Shown one piece after another: positions 10,380 to 23,603 of a DNA stretch of 64,000 nt. Position 1 is the first letter of the stretch. The number at the start of each line of letters is the position of its first letter. This DNA comes from Labia minor (taxonomy: Eukaryota; Arthropoda; Insecta; Dermaptera; Spongiphoridae). The position numbers were made by a program, and so were the translations under genes. The notes beneath the pieces are model-generated. The model made no database searches. It saw nothing but the letters and a program-made list of their open reading frames with translations, and was not told where the DNA came from. Location of the stretch: positions 80,259,034 through 80,323,033 of the forward strand of contig OY720345.1 in assembly GCA_963082975.1 (NCBI GenBank), given 5' to 3'.

Positions 10380-10742
10380 TTAAAAGGCCCTTTTGATGTC
10401 AATTTTATTCTTTATTGCATTCTTAGTTATCTTGTTGTCTCTACTTTCTTTGTGTTTGAACACAAGGATATTTTGTCTTGGAGGGTCTCTTTTAACCACA
10501 TCACTATAACTATTCTTTTTGGTCTCATGAGCTATTCCACTTAGAGCCATTATTAAAGCCTTTAAATCTTCCATTTCCCCTATCAAGCTAGAGATCTCAT
10601 TTTTAACAATTTCTTTAACCACATTTTCTAGTTCTTTCTTGCATAACTGTGAATCTCTAATTGATTTTACTATTTTAATGATTTCATCGAATTTGTCACC
10701 CAGTAGAGTTTGTACCCTAATCGACGATCCAGTTGAATTTCG
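10380..10742 (-). other. Representative array-unit open frame, ORF1-like coiled coil
   Basis: Open from the TGA at 10743-10745 to the TAA at 10380-10382 (121 codons including the stop; 118 in 403-bp units). The predicted protein has a charged coiled-coil first half (L-L-G-D-K-F-D-E-I-I-K, E-L-E-N-V-V-K-E-I-V-K-N-E-I). It then has S-Y-S-D-V-V-K-R-x-P-P-R and N-I-L-V-F-K-H-K-E, a layout seen before the RRM-like or zinc-knuckle part in ORF1 proteins of non-LTR retroelements. It stops with K-N-K-I-D-I-K-R-A-F just where such proteins normally continue. The first in-frame ATG is only in G-E-M-E-D, halfway down, and there is no promoter-like sequence. I therefore infer a fossil coding frame, not a gene. 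Homology to ORF1 is inferred from pattern only. Confidence 0.6.
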
Positions 10743-13700
10743 TCAGCATTCAGCATTGATCCTTTCATTTTGTGGATCATGATCAACATACTTAAAAGGC
10801 CCTTTTGATGTCAATTTTATTCTTTATTTCATCCTTAGTTATCTTGTTCTCTCTACTTTCTTTGTGTTTGAACACAAGGATATTTGTTCTTGGAGGGTCT
10901 CTTTTAACCACATCACTATAACTATTCTTTTTGGTCTCATGAGCTATTCCACTTAGTGCCATTATAGCAGCCTTTAAATCTTCCATTTCCCCTATCAAGC
11001 TAGAGATCTCATTTTTAACAATATCTTTAACCACAATTTCTAGTTCTTTCTTGCATAACTGTGGATCTCTTATTGATTTAACAATTTCATTGAATTTGTC
11101 ACCCAGTAGAGTTTGTACCCTAATCCACGATCCAGTTGAATTTCGTCAGCTTTCAGCAATGATCCTTTCATTTTGTGGATCATGATCAGCATACTTAAAA
11201 GGCCCTTTTGATGTCAATTTTATTCTTTATTGCATTCTTAGTTATCTTGTTGTCTCTACTTTCTTTGTGTTTGAACACAAGGATATTTTGTCTTGGAGGG
11301 TCTCTTTTAACCACATCACTATAACTATTCTTTTTGGTCTCATGAGCTATTCCACTTAGAGCCATTATTAAAGCCTTTAAATCTTCCATTTCCCCTATCA
11401 AGCTAGAGATCTCATTTTTAACAATTTCTTTAACCACATTTTCTAGTTCTTTCTTGCATAACTGTGAATCTCTAATTGATTTTACTATTTTAATGATTTC
11501 ATCGAATTTGTCACCCAGTAGAGTTTGTACCCTAATCGACGATCCAGTTGAATTTCGTCAGCATTCAGCATTGATCCTTTCATTTTGTGGATCATGATCA
11601 ACATACTTAAAAGGCCCTTTTGATGTCAATTTTATTCTTTATTTCATCCTTAGTTATCTTGTTCTCTCTACTTTCTTTGTGTTTGAACACAAGGATATTT
11701 GTTCTTGGAGGGTCTCTTTTAACCACATCACTATAACTATTCTTTTTGGTCTCATGAGCTATTCCACTTAGTGCCATTATAGCAGCCTTTAAATCTTCCA
11801 TTTCCCCTATCAAGCTAGAGATCTCATTTTTAACAATTTCTTTAACCACATTTTCTAGTTCTTTTTTGCATAACTGTGAATCTCTAATTGATTTTACTAT
11901 TTTAATGATTTCATCGAATTTGTCACCCAGTAGAGTTTGTACCCTAATCGACGATCCAGTTGAATTTCGTCAGCATTCAGCATTGATCCTTTCATTTTGT
12001 GGATCATGATCAACATACTTAAAAGGCCCTTTTGATGTCAATTTTATTCTTTATTTCATCCTTAGTAATCTTGTTGTCTCTACTTTCTTTGTGTTTGAAC
12101 ACAAGGATATTTTGTCTTGGAGGGTCTCTTTTAACCACATCACTATAACTATTCTTTTTGGTCTCATGAGCTATTCCACTTAAAGCCATTATTAAAGCCT
12201 TTAAATCTTCTATTTCCCCTATCAATCTAGAGATCTCATTTTTAACAATTTCTTTAACCACATTTTCTAGTTCTTTCTTGCATAACTGTGAATCTCTAAT
12301 TGATTTTACTATTTTAATGATTTCATCGAATTTGTCACCCAGTAGAGTTTGTACCCTAATCGACGATCCAGTTGAATTTCGTCAGCATTCAGCATTGATC
12401 CTTTCATTTTGTGGATCATGATCAACATACTTAAAAGGCCCTTTTGATGTCAATTTTATTCTTTATTTCATCCTTAGTTATCTTGTTCTCTCTACTTTCT
12501 TTGTGTTTGAACACAAGGATATTTGTTCTTGGAGGGTCTCTTTTAACCACATCACTATAACTATTCTTTTTGGTCTCATGAGCTATTCCACTTAGTGCCA
12601 TTATAGCAGCCTTTAAATCTTCCATTTCCCCTATCAAGCTAGAGATCTCATTTTTAACAATATCTTTAACCACAATTTCTAGTTCTTTCTTGCATAACTG
12701 TGGATCTCTTATTGATTTAACAATTTCATTGAATTTGTCACCCAGTAGAGTTTGTACCCTAATCCACGATCCAGTTGAATTTCGTCAGCTTTCAGCAATG
12801 ATCCTTTCATTTTGTGGATCATGATCAGCATACTTAAAAGGCCCTTTTGATGTCAATTTTATTCTTTATTGCATTCTTAGTTATCTTGTTGTCTCTACTT
12901 TCTTTGTGTTTGAACACAAGGATATTTTGTCTTGGAGGGTCTCTTTTAACCACATCACTATAACTATTCTTTTTGGTCTCATGAGCTATTCCACTTAGAG
13001 CCATTATTAAAGCCTTTAAATCTTCCATTTCCCCTATCAAGCTAGAGATCTCATTTTTAACAATTTCTTTAACCACATTTTCTAGTTCTTTCTTGCATAA
13101 CTGTGAATCTCTAATTGATTTTACTATTTTAATGATTTCATCGAATTTGTCACCCAGTAGAGTTTGTACCCTAATCGACGATCCAGTTGAATTTCGTCAG
13201 AATTCAGCATTGATCCTTTCATTTTGTGGATCATGATCAACATACTTAAAAGGCCCTTTTGATGTCAATTTTATTCTTTATTTCATCCTTAGTTATCTTG
13301 TTCTCTCTACTTTCTTTGTGTTTGAACACAAGGATATTTGTTCTTGGAGGGTCTCTTTTAACCACATCACTATAACTATTCTTTTTGGTCTCATGAGCTA
13401 TTCCACTTAGTGCCATTATAGCAGCCTTTAAATCTTCCATTTCCCCTATCAAGCTAGAGATCTCATTTTTAACAATATCTTTAACCACAATTTCTAGTTC
13501 TTTCTTGCATAACTGTGGATCTCTTATTGATTTAACAATTTCATTGAATTTGTCACCCAGTAGAGTTTGTACCCTAATCCACGATCCAGTTGAATTTCGT
13601 CAGCTTTCAGCAATGATCCTTTCATTTTGTGGATCATGATCAGCATACTTAAAAGGCCCTTTTGATGTCAATTTTATTCTTTATTGCATTCTTAGTTATC

Positions 13701-16700
13701 TTGTTGTCTCTACTTTCTTTGTGTTTGAACACAAGGATATTTTGTCTTGGAGGGTCTCTTTTAACCACATCACTATAACTATTCTTTTTGGTCTCATGAG
13801 CTATTCCACTTAGAGCCATTATTAAAGCCTTTAAATCTTCCATTTCCCCTATCAAGCTAGAGATCTCATTTTTAACAATTTCTTTAACCACATTTTCTAG
13901 TTCTTTCTTGCATAACTGTGAATCTCTAATTGATTTTACTATTTTAATGATTTCATCGAATTTGTCACCCAGTAGAGTTTGTACCCTAATCGACGATCCA
14001 GTTGAATTTCGTCAGCATTCAGCATTGATCCTTTCATTTTGTGGATCATGATCAACATACTTAAAAGGCCCTTTTGATGTCAATTTTATTCTTTATTTCA
14101 TCCTTAGTTATCTTGTTCTCTCTACTTTCTTTGTGTTTGAACACAACGATATTTGTTCTTGGAGGTTCTCTTTTAACCACATCACTATAACTATTCTTTT
14201 TGGTCTCATGAGCTATTCCACTTAGTGCCATTATAGCAGCCTTTAAATCTTCCATTTCCCCTATCAAGCTAGAGATCTCATTTTTAACAATTTCTTTAAC
14301 CAGATTTTCTAGTTCTTTTTTGCATAACTGTGGATCTCTTATTGATTTAACAATTTCATTGAATTTGTCACCCAGTAGAGTTTGTACCCTAATCCACGAT
14401 CCAGTTGAATTTCGTCAGCTTTCAGCAATGATCCTTTCATTTTGTGGATCATGATCAGCATACTTAAAAGGCCCTTTTGATGTCAATTTTATTCTTTATT
14501 GCATTCTTAGTTATCTTGTTGTCTCTACTTTCTTTGTGTTTGAACACAAGGATATTTTGTCTTGGAGGGTCTCTTTTAACCACATCACTATAACTATTCT
14601 TTTTGGTCTCATGAGCTATTCCACTTAGTGCCATTATAGCAGCCTTTAAATCTTCTATTTCCCCTATCAATCTAGAGATCTCATTTTTAACAATATCTTT
14701 AACCACAATTTCTAGTTCTTTCTTGCATAACTGTGGATCTCTTATTGATTTAACAATTTCATTGAATTTGTCACCCAGTAGAGTTTGTACCCTAATCCAC
14801 GATCCAGTTGAATTTCGTCAGCTTTCAGCAATGATCCTTTCATTTTGTGGATCATGATCAGCATACTTAAAAGGCCCTTTTGATGTCAATTTTATTCTTT
14901 ATTTCATCCTTAGTTATCTTGTTGTCTCTACTTTCTTTGTGTTTGAACACAAGGATATTTTGTCTTGGAGGGTCTCTTTTAACCACATCACTATAACTAT
15001 TCTTTTTGGTCTCATGAGCTATTCCACTTAGAGCCATTATTAAAGCCTTTAAATCTTCCATTTCCCCTATCAAGCTAGAGATCATATTTTTAACAATTTC
15101 TTTAACCACATTTTCTAGTTCTTTCTTGCATAACTGTGAATCTCTAATTGATTTTACTATTTTAATGATTTCATCGAATTTGTCACCCAGTAGAGTTTGT
15201 ACCCTAATCGACGATCCAGTTGAATTTCGTCAGCATTCAGCATTGATCCTTTCATTTTGTGGATCATGATCAACATACTTAAAAGGCCCTTTTGATGTCA
15301 ATTTTATTCTTTATTTCATCCTTAGTTATCTTGTTCTCTCTACTTTCTTTGTGTTTGAACACAAGGATATTTGTTCTTTGAGGTTCTCTTTTAACCACAT
15401 CACTATAACTATTCTTTTTGGTCTCATGAGCTATTCCACTTAGTGCCATTATAGCAGCCTTTAAATCTTCCATTTCCCCTATCAATCTAGAGATCTCATT
15501 TTTAACAATATCTTTAACCACAATTTCTAGTTCTTTCTTGCATAACTGTGAATCTCTAATTGATTTTACTATTTTAATGATTTCATCGAATTTGTCACCC
15601 AGTAGAGTTTGTACCCTAATCGACGATCCAGTTGAATTTCGTCAGCATTCAGCATTGATCCTTTCATTTTGTGGATCATGATCAACATACTTAAAAGGCC
15701 CTTTTGATGTCAATTTTATTCTTTATTGCATCCTTAGTTATCTTGTTGTCTCTACTTTCTTTGTGTTTGAACACAAGGATATTTTGTCTTGGAGGGTCTC
15801 TTTTAACCACATCACTATAACTATTCTTTTTGGTCTCATGAGCTATTCCACTTAGTGCCATTATAGCAGCCTTTAAATCTTCCATTTCCCCTATCAAGCT
15901 AGAGATCTCATTTTTAACAATTTCTTTAACCACATTTTCTAGTTCTTTTTTGCATAACTGTGAATCTCTAATTGATTTTACTATTTTAATGATTTCATCG
16001 AATTTGTCACCGAGTAGAGTTTGTACCCTAATCGACGATCGAGTTTAATTTCGTCAGCATTCAGCAATGATCCTTTCATTTTGTGGATCATGATCAACAT
16101 ACTTAAAAGGCCCTTTTGATGTCAATTTTATTCTTTATTTCATCCTTAGTAATCTTGTTGTCTCTACTTTCTTTGTGTTTGAACACAAGGATATTTTGTC
16201 TTGGAGGGTCTCTTTTAACCACATCACTATAACTATTCTTTTTGGTCTCATGAGCTATTCCACTTAAAGCCATTATTAAAGCCTTTAAATCTTCTATTTC
16301 CCCTATCAATCTAGAGATCTCATTTTTAACAATTTCTTTAACCACATTTTCTAGTTCTTTCTTGCATAACTGTGAATCTCTAATTGATTTTACTATTTTA
16401 ATGATTTCATCGAATTTGTCACCCAGTAGAGTTTGTACCCTAATCGACGATCCAGTTGAATTTCGTCAGCATTCAGCATTGATCCTTTCATTTTGTGGAT
16501 CATGATCAACATACTTAAAAGGCCCTTTTGATGTCAATTTTATTCTTTATTTCATCCTTAGTTATCTTGTTCTCTCTACTTTCTTTGTGTTTGAACACAA
16601 GGATATTTGTTCTTGGAGGGTCTCTTTTAACCACATCACTATAACTATTCTTTTTGGTCTCATGAGCTATTCCACTTAGTGCCATTATAGCAGCCTTTAA

Positions 16701-18565
16701 ATCTTCCATTTCCCCTATCAAGCTAGAGATCTCATTTTTAACAATTTCTTTAACCACATTTTCTAGTTCTTTTTTGCATAACTGTGAATCTCTAATTGAT
16801 TTTACTATTTTAATGATTTCATCGAATTTGTCACCGAGTAGAGTTTGTACCCTAATCGACGATCGAGTTTAATTTCGTCAGCATTCAGCAATGATCCTTT
16901 CATTTTGTGGATCATGATCAGCATACTTAAAAGGCCCTTTTGATGTCAATTTTATACTTTATTTCATCCTTAGTAATCTTGTTGTCTCTACTTTCTTTGT
17001 GTTTGAACACAAGGATATTTTGTCTTGGAGGGTCTCTTTTAACCACATCACTATAACTATTCTTTTTGGTCTCATTAGCTATTCCACTTAGAGCCATTAT
17101 TAAAGCCTTTAAATCTTCCATTTCCCCTATCAAGCTAGAGATCTCATTTTTAACAATTTCTTTAACCACATTTTCTAGTTCTTTCTTGCATAACTGTGAA
17201 TCTCTAATTGATTTTACTATTTTAATGATTTCATCGAATTTGTCACCGAGTAGAGTTTGTACCCTAATCGACGATCGAGTTGAATTTCGTCAGCATTCAG
17301 CAATGATCCTTTCATTTTGTGGATCATGATCAGCATACTTAAAAGGCCCTTTTGATGTCAATTTTATTCTTTATTTCATCCTTAGTTATCTTGTTCTCTC
17401 TACTTTCTTTGTGTTTGAACACAAGGATATTTGTTCTTGGAGGTTCTCTTTTAACCACATCACTATAACTATTCTTTTTGGTCTCATGAGCTATTCCACT
17501 TAGTGCCATTATAGCAGCCTTTAAATCTTCCATTTCCCCTATCAAGCTAGAGATCTCATTTTTAACAATTTCTTTAACCAGATTTTCTAGTTCTTTTTTG
17601 CATAACTCTGGATCTCTTATTGATTTAACAATTTCATTGAATTTGTCACCCAGTAGAGTTTGTACCCTAATCCACGATCCAGTTGAATTTCGTCAGCTTT
17701 CAGCAATGATCCTTTCATTTTGTGGATCATGATCAGCATACTTAAAAGGCCCTTTTGATGTCAATTTTATTCTTTATTGCATTCTTAGTTATCTTGTTGT
17801 CTCTACTTTCTTTGTGTTTGAACACAAGGATATTTTGTCTTGGAGGGTCTCTTTTAACCACATCACTATAACTATTCTTTTTGGTCTCATGAGCTATTCC
17901 ACTTAGAGCCATTATTAAAGCCTTTAAATCTTCCATTTCCCCTATCAAGCTAGAGATCTCATTTTTAACAATTTCTTTAACCACATTTTCTAGTTCTTTC
18001 TTGCATAACTGTGAATCTCTAATTGATTTTACTATTTTAATGATTTCATCGAATTTGTCACCCAGTAGAGTTTGTACCCTAATCGACGATCCAGTTGAAT
18101 TTCGTCAGCATTCAGCATTGATCCTTTCATTTTGTGGATCATGATCAACATACTTAAAAGGCCCTTTTGATGTCAATTTTATTCTTTATTTCATCCTTAG
18201 TTATCTTGTTCTCTCTACTTTCTTTGTGTTTGAACACAAGGATATTTGTTCTTGGAGGTTCTCTTTTAACCACATCACTATAACTATTCTTTTTGGTCTC
18301 ATGAGCTATTCCACTTAGTGCCATTATAGCAGCCTTTAAATCTTCCATTTCCCCTATCAAGCTAGAGATCTCATTTTTAACAATTTCTTTAACCACATTT
18401 TCTAGTTCTTTTTTGCATAACTGTGAATCTCTAATTGATTTTACTATTTTAATGATTTCATCGAATTTGTCACCGAGTAGAGTTTGTACCCTAATCGACG
18501 ATCGAGTTGAATTTCGTCAGCATTCAGCAATGATCCTTTCATTTTGTGGATCATGATCAGCATAC

Positions 18566-18968
18566 TTAAAAGGCCCTTTAGATGTCAATTTTATTCTTTA
18601 TTGCATCCTTAGTTATCTTGTTGTCTCTACTTTCTTTGTGTTTGAACACAAGGATATTTTGTCTTGGAGGGTCTCTTTTAACCACATCACTATAACTATT
18701 CTTTTTGGTCTCATGAGCTATTCCACTTAGTGCCATTATAGCAGCCTTTAAATCTTCTATTTCCCCTATCAATCTAGAGATCTCATTTTTAACAATATCT
18801 TTAACCACAATTTCTAGTTCTTTCTTGCATAACTGTGGATCTCTTATTGATTTAACAATTTCATTGAATTTGTCACCCAGTAGAGTTTGTACCCTAATCC
18901 ACGATCCAGTTGAATTTCATCAGCTTTCAGCAATGATCCTTTCATTTTGTGGATCATGATCAGCATAC
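18566..18968 (-). pseudogene. Array unit with premature stop
   Basis: A single base change at about 18578 (GGCCCTTTAG instead of GGCCCTTTTG) turns the Lys codon after I-D-I into TAA, removing the last four residues of the unit frame. The rest is intact. Confidence 0.8.
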
Positions 18969-21907
18969 TTAAAAGGCCCTTTTGATGTCAATTTTATTCT
19001 TTATTGCATTCTTAGTTATCTTGTTGTCTCTACTTTCTTTGTGTTTGAACACAAGGATATTTTGTCTTGGAGGGTCTCTTTTAACCACATCACTATAACT
19101 ATTCTTTTTGGTCTCATGAGCTATTCCACTTAGAGCCATTATTAAAGCCTTTAAATCTTCCATTTCCCCTATCAAGCTAGAGATCTCATTTTTAACAATT
19201 TCTTTAACCACATTTTCTAGTTCTTTCTTGCATAACTGTGAATCTCTAATTGATTTTACTATTTTAATGATTTCATCGAATTTGTCACCCAGTAGAGTTT
19301 GTACCCTAATCGACGATCCAGTTGAATTTCGTCAGCATTCAGCATTGATCCTTTCATTTTGTGGATCATGATCAACATACTTAAAAGGCCCTTTTGATGT
19401 CAATTTTATTCTTTATTTCATCCTTAGTTATCTTGTTCTCTCTACTTTCTTTGTGTTTGAACACAAGGATATTTGTTCTTGGAGGTTCTCTTTTAACCAC
19501 ATCACTATAACTATTCTTTTTGGTCTCATGAGCTATTCCACTTAGTGCCATTATAGCAGCCTTTAAATCTTCCATTTCCCCTATCAAGCTAGAGATCTCA
19601 TTTTTAACAATTTCTTTAACCACATTTTCTAGTTCTTTTTTGCATAACTGTGGATCTCTTATTGATTTAACAATTTCATTGAATTTGTCACCCAGTAGAG
19701 TTTGTACCCTAATCCACGATCCAGTTGAATTTCGTCAGCTTTCAGCAATGATCCTTTCATTTTGTGGATCATGATCAGCATACTTAAAAGGCCCTTTTGA
19801 TGTCAATTTTATTCTTTATTGCATTCTTAGTTATCTTGTTGTCTCTACTTTCTTTGTGTTTGAACACAAGGATATTTTGTCTTGGAGGGTCTCTTTTAAC
19901 CACATCACTATAACTATTCTTTTTGGTCTCATGAGCTATTCCACTTAGTGCCATTATAGCAGCCTTTAAATCTTCTATTTCCCCTATCAATCTAGAGATC
20001 TCATTTTTAACAATATCTTTAACCACAATTTCTAGTTCTTTCTTGCATATCTGTGGATCTCTTATTGATTTAACAATTTCATTGAATTTGTCACCCAGTA
20101 GAGTTTGTACCCTAATCCACGATCCAGTTGAATTTCGTCAGCTTTCAGCAATGATCCTTTCATTTTGTGGATCATGATCAGCATACTTAAAAGGCCCTTT
20201 TGATGTCAATTTTATTCTTTATTTCATCCTTAGTTATCTTGTTGTCTCTACTTTCTTTGTGTTTGAACACAAGGATATTTTGTCTTGGAGGGTCTCTTTT
20301 AACCACATCACTATAACTATTCTTTTTGGTCTCATGAGCTATTCCACTTAGAGCCATTATTAAAGCCTTTAAATCTTCCATTTCCCCTATCAAGCTAGAG
20401 ATCATATTTTTAACAATTTCTTTAACCACATTTTCTAGTTCTTTCTTGCATAACTGTGAATCTCTAATTGATTTTACTATTTTAATGATTTCATCGAATT
20501 TGTCACCCAGTAGAGTTTGTACCCTAATCGACGATCCAGTTGAATTTCGTCAGCATTCAGCATTGATCCTTTCATTTTGTGGATCATGATCAACATACTT
20601 AAAAGGCCCTTTTGATGTCAATTTTATTCTTTATTTCATCCTTAGTTATCTTGTTCTCTCTACTTTCTTTGTGTTTGAACACAAGGATATTTGTTCTTTG
20701 AGGTTCTCTTTTAACCACATCACTATAACTATTCTTTTTGGTCTCATGAGCTATTCCACTTAGTGCCATTATAGCAGCCTTTAAATCTTCCATTTCCCCT
20801 ATCAATCTAGAGATCTCATTTTTAACAATATCTTTAACCACAATTTCTAGTTCTTTCTTGCATAACTGTGGATCTCTTATTGATTTAACAATTTCATTGA
20901 ATTTGTCACCCAGTAGAGTTTGTACCCTAATCCACGATCCAGTTGAATTTCATCAGCTTTCAGCAATGATCCTTTCATTTTGTGGATCATGATCAGCATA
21001 CTTAAAAGGCCCTTTTGATGTCAATTTTATTCTTTATTGCATTCTTAGTTATCTTGTTGTCTCTACTTTCTTTGTGTTTGAACACAAGGATATTTTGTCT
21101 TGGAGGGTCTCTTTTAACCACATCACTATAACTATTCTTTTTGGTCTCATGAGCTATTCCACTTAGAGCCATTATTAAAGCCTTTAAATCTTCCATTTCC
21201 CCTATCAAGCTAGAGATCTCATTTTTAACAATTTCTTTAACCACATTTTCTAGTTCTTTCTTGCATAACTGTGAATCTCTAATTGATTTTACTATTTTAA
21301 TGATTTCATCGAATTTGTCACCCAGTAGAGTTTGTACCCTAATCGACGATCCAGTTGAATTTCGTCAGCATTCAGCATTGATCCTTTCATTTTGTGCATC
21401 ATGATCAACATACTTAAAAGGCCCTTTTGATGTCAATTTTATTCTTTATTTCATCCTTAGTTATCTTGTTCTCTCTACTTTCTTTGTGTTTGAACACAAG
21501 GATATTTGTTCTTGGAGGTTCTCTTTTAACCACATCACTATAACTATTCTTTTTGGTCTCATGAGCTATTCCACTTAGTGCCATTATAGCAGCCTTTAAA
21601 TCTTCTATTTCCCCTATCAAGCTAGAGATCTCATTTTTAACAATATCTTTAACCACATTTTCTTGTTCTTTCTTGCATAACTGTGAATCTCTAATTGAAT
21701 TTACTATTTTTATGATTTCATCGAATTTGTCACCCAGTAGAGTTTGTACCCTAATCGACGATCCAGTTGAATTTCGTCAGCATTCAGCAATGATCCTTTC
21801 ATTTTATGGATCATGATCAACATACTTAAAAGGCCCTTTTGATGTCAATTTTATTCTTTATTTCATCCTTTGTTATTGGACAAGCCGAGGACTAAATAAT
21901 ATATTGT

Positions 21908-22912
21908 TCATTCAATAATATATTGTTCATTGTTCATAAATGAAACGAAAAAATAAACACTGAAATTTGAAGATGCAGGATTTTCTTTTGGAGAGGAAGA
22001 CCTGGAGTTGCTACTCACTGACGCATCATCCTTTGTACTCTTTGTAGGGTATCTAGAAGATCCCCGTCGATTCTTATCTCTAAAAATGTGCAACAGAAAC
22101 TTATGTGGATTATTACATGTTTTGCAATTACTCCATTTACATTGTTTGGCAGCGTGTTTTTTTGAAAAGCAGAGAGAACATAACTCGTTCTCCTTTACAT
22201 ATTTAATTCTATCCCTAACTGCTAATTTTAGAAAATTTTTACAACCTTGTAAATAATGTTCACATTTACACATAGTGCATTTAATATAATCATTTTTATT
22301 TTTAGAATTTCTTACATTAAAAACATTTTTGATTCTTTTATGAAACGAATTTGCATCTGGATAATTCTTGTAATTATTATTATAATTAAATGAAGATTTA
22401 TTAGCATGTGTCTCATGGAAAGAGTCAGCTAATTTGTCTAAAAATTCTAAAACTTTCTTCAACTTTGGGATTTCATCCTTGTTAAGGGAAAAAATCCACT
22501 TTTGATGAGTGTGCTCATCCAATTTTGAGGTAACCAATCTCACAAGGAAATGGTTCCAAGCCTCGATATCTATTTTTAATTTATCCAGTTGCAAAATCGT
22601 TTCTCTTACCGTGGAAACTAATCCAGTGTAAGATTCAGCACTAGGAGTTTTAAAATAGGTTTTAAATTTAAAAATTTATCGACAAGATTGAAAACAATCT
22701 TGCGATAATTGTAATACTTAGCTTCCAACATATCGAAAGCGATGGTAAAATTCTCGTCGGAAGTCGGCAAATGGTTGCTGAGATCCTTTGCTGGTCCCGC
22801 CATGTAGGATTTTAGATACTGCAGCTTTTGCGAAGCGGATAGCTGCAGATTGTTGATAACGGCTGCTTCAAGTTGGTCCTTGAAGTGAATATATTCTTCA
22901 AATGAACCTCTA
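21908..22912 (-). pseudogene. BEL/Pao LTR retrotransposon gag
   Basis: Gag of the BEL/Pao class in two frames. The upstream part (22618-22912) reads F-R-G-S-F-E-E-Y, L-S-A-S-Q-K-L-Q-Y-L and A-G-P-A-K-D-L-S-N-H-L-P-T-S-D-E-N-F, the pattern of the DUF1759 domain. After a frameshift near 22600 the downstream part (21908-22594) gives the Cys/His array of this class: C-T-M-C-x3-H-Y-L-Q-G-C, L-C-S-L-C-F-S-K-K-H, C-K-W-S-N-C-K-T-C-N-N-P-H-K-F-L-L-H, and a Ser-rich tail. Pol is absent. The gene is cut near 22912 and at its 3' side joins the satellite array within 30 bp of its stop. Confidence 0.85.
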
Positions 22913-23084
22913 AATGTGTGAGTTCCGCCCCTTCGCGGCTCCGAAAATGACCCAGCCTAATGAGGTATTTTGCGCAAACAAGTTCCCTTCTTTGTTCTTT
23001 CTTAAGCCATTAGCGACAATTTTCGAATATAAGTCTTTGGGTACTGAATTATTTAAAGAGTATCATACATCTATTTTTGTGGGC
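22913..23084. other. Junction segment between BEL gag and LTR
   Basis: About 170 bp without a recognisable gene; GC-richer at its left end (22920-22945). A plus-strand frame runs through it but has no family pattern. Probably fragments of two broken LTR elements. Confidence 0.3.
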
Positions 23085-23603
23085 ACGAAGTGGATATATA
23101 TCCCACTTCTGACCTATTAGCAATTAAATTATCAATGGAATAAGATAATTGACCGGGTCGTGACTTAGGAAATGTGTCTAGGATTAGCCACGGGTGAAGA
23201 ATAAACGAGGTATCTTTTATATAAGAAATAAGTATATTTATAAAAGTAATATAGTGAATACAATAAGAATTACAAATAGAGAAACGGAGAATAGGAAATT
23301 GAAACAGATAAAAAGAACGGAAGTACAAATAGAACAGAGAATCGGTGCGTCCCGTTGAATAGTATATCGGAATCGTGATTATAAGACAAGCGGGGTCGGA
23401 TTCAGGAGAGTAATCTGGTAAAAAGCAAGCAAAGGTCGTTATCGTGAGAGTATTCAGTTAATAGGAAAGCAAGGTCGGTAATGAGAGAAACGGTGAATAT
23501 CGGAATAGCGTGGTCGGTAACGTGGAGGCGGGTAAACGGAATAAGAACGGAGCGGAGTTGTGTCTCGAACGGAGGCTAAGCACACAAGAACGAGCGTTGG
23601 CTG
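23085..23603 (-). mobile_element. 3' LTR (truncated at its U3 side) of a Ty3 element
   Basis: Positions 23418-23603 match 25143-25329 almost exactly in the same orientation, so they are two copies of one LTR. This copy continues further on the 3' side of the LTR, to roughly 23085 (edge uncertain), and lacks the TGTTAGC start. The gag-protease frame above runs straight into it and picks up a junk C-terminus after F-T-F-W-S-P-G-E-Q. Confidence 0.6.

Larger units (their letters stand above)
9543..21877 (-). repeat. Tandem satellite array of 403/412-bp retroelement-ORF units
   Basis: A continuous head-to-tail array. Using the CTTAAAAGGCCC string as phase mark, units begin at 9565, 9977, 10380, 10792, 11195, 11607, 12019, 12431, 12834, 13246, 13649, 14061, 14464, 14867, 15279, 15691, 16103, 16515, 16927, 17339, 17742, 18154, 18566, 18969, 19381, 19784, 20187, 20599, 21002, 21414 and a partial copy at 21826. 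That is 30 complete units, 11 of 403 bp and 19 of 412 bp. The length difference is one 9-bp indel in the spacer: units with GTGGATCTCTTATTG are short, those with GTGAATCTCTAATTG are long. Units differ at a limited set of recurrent diagnostic sites. The array begins within a few bases of TTGTGGATCATG at 9543 and breaks off at about 21877. Every unit carries the same minus-strand frame. Confidence 0.97.

Noticed and set aside
17066-17329. Plus-strand 87-codon frame inside the array
   Set aside because: It arises only because one unit changed a base in the antisense strand; other units have stops there.
9543-21877. The regular array as a CRISPR locus or multi-copy gene family
   Set aside because: Units are about 400 bp with no conserved-repeat/variable-spacer pattern. 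The frame lacks an early ATG, promoter and introns, and changes between units are mostly non-synonymous.
22914-23120. Plus-strand 68-codon frame
   Set aside because: No family pattern, and it spans the junction of two broken LTR elements.
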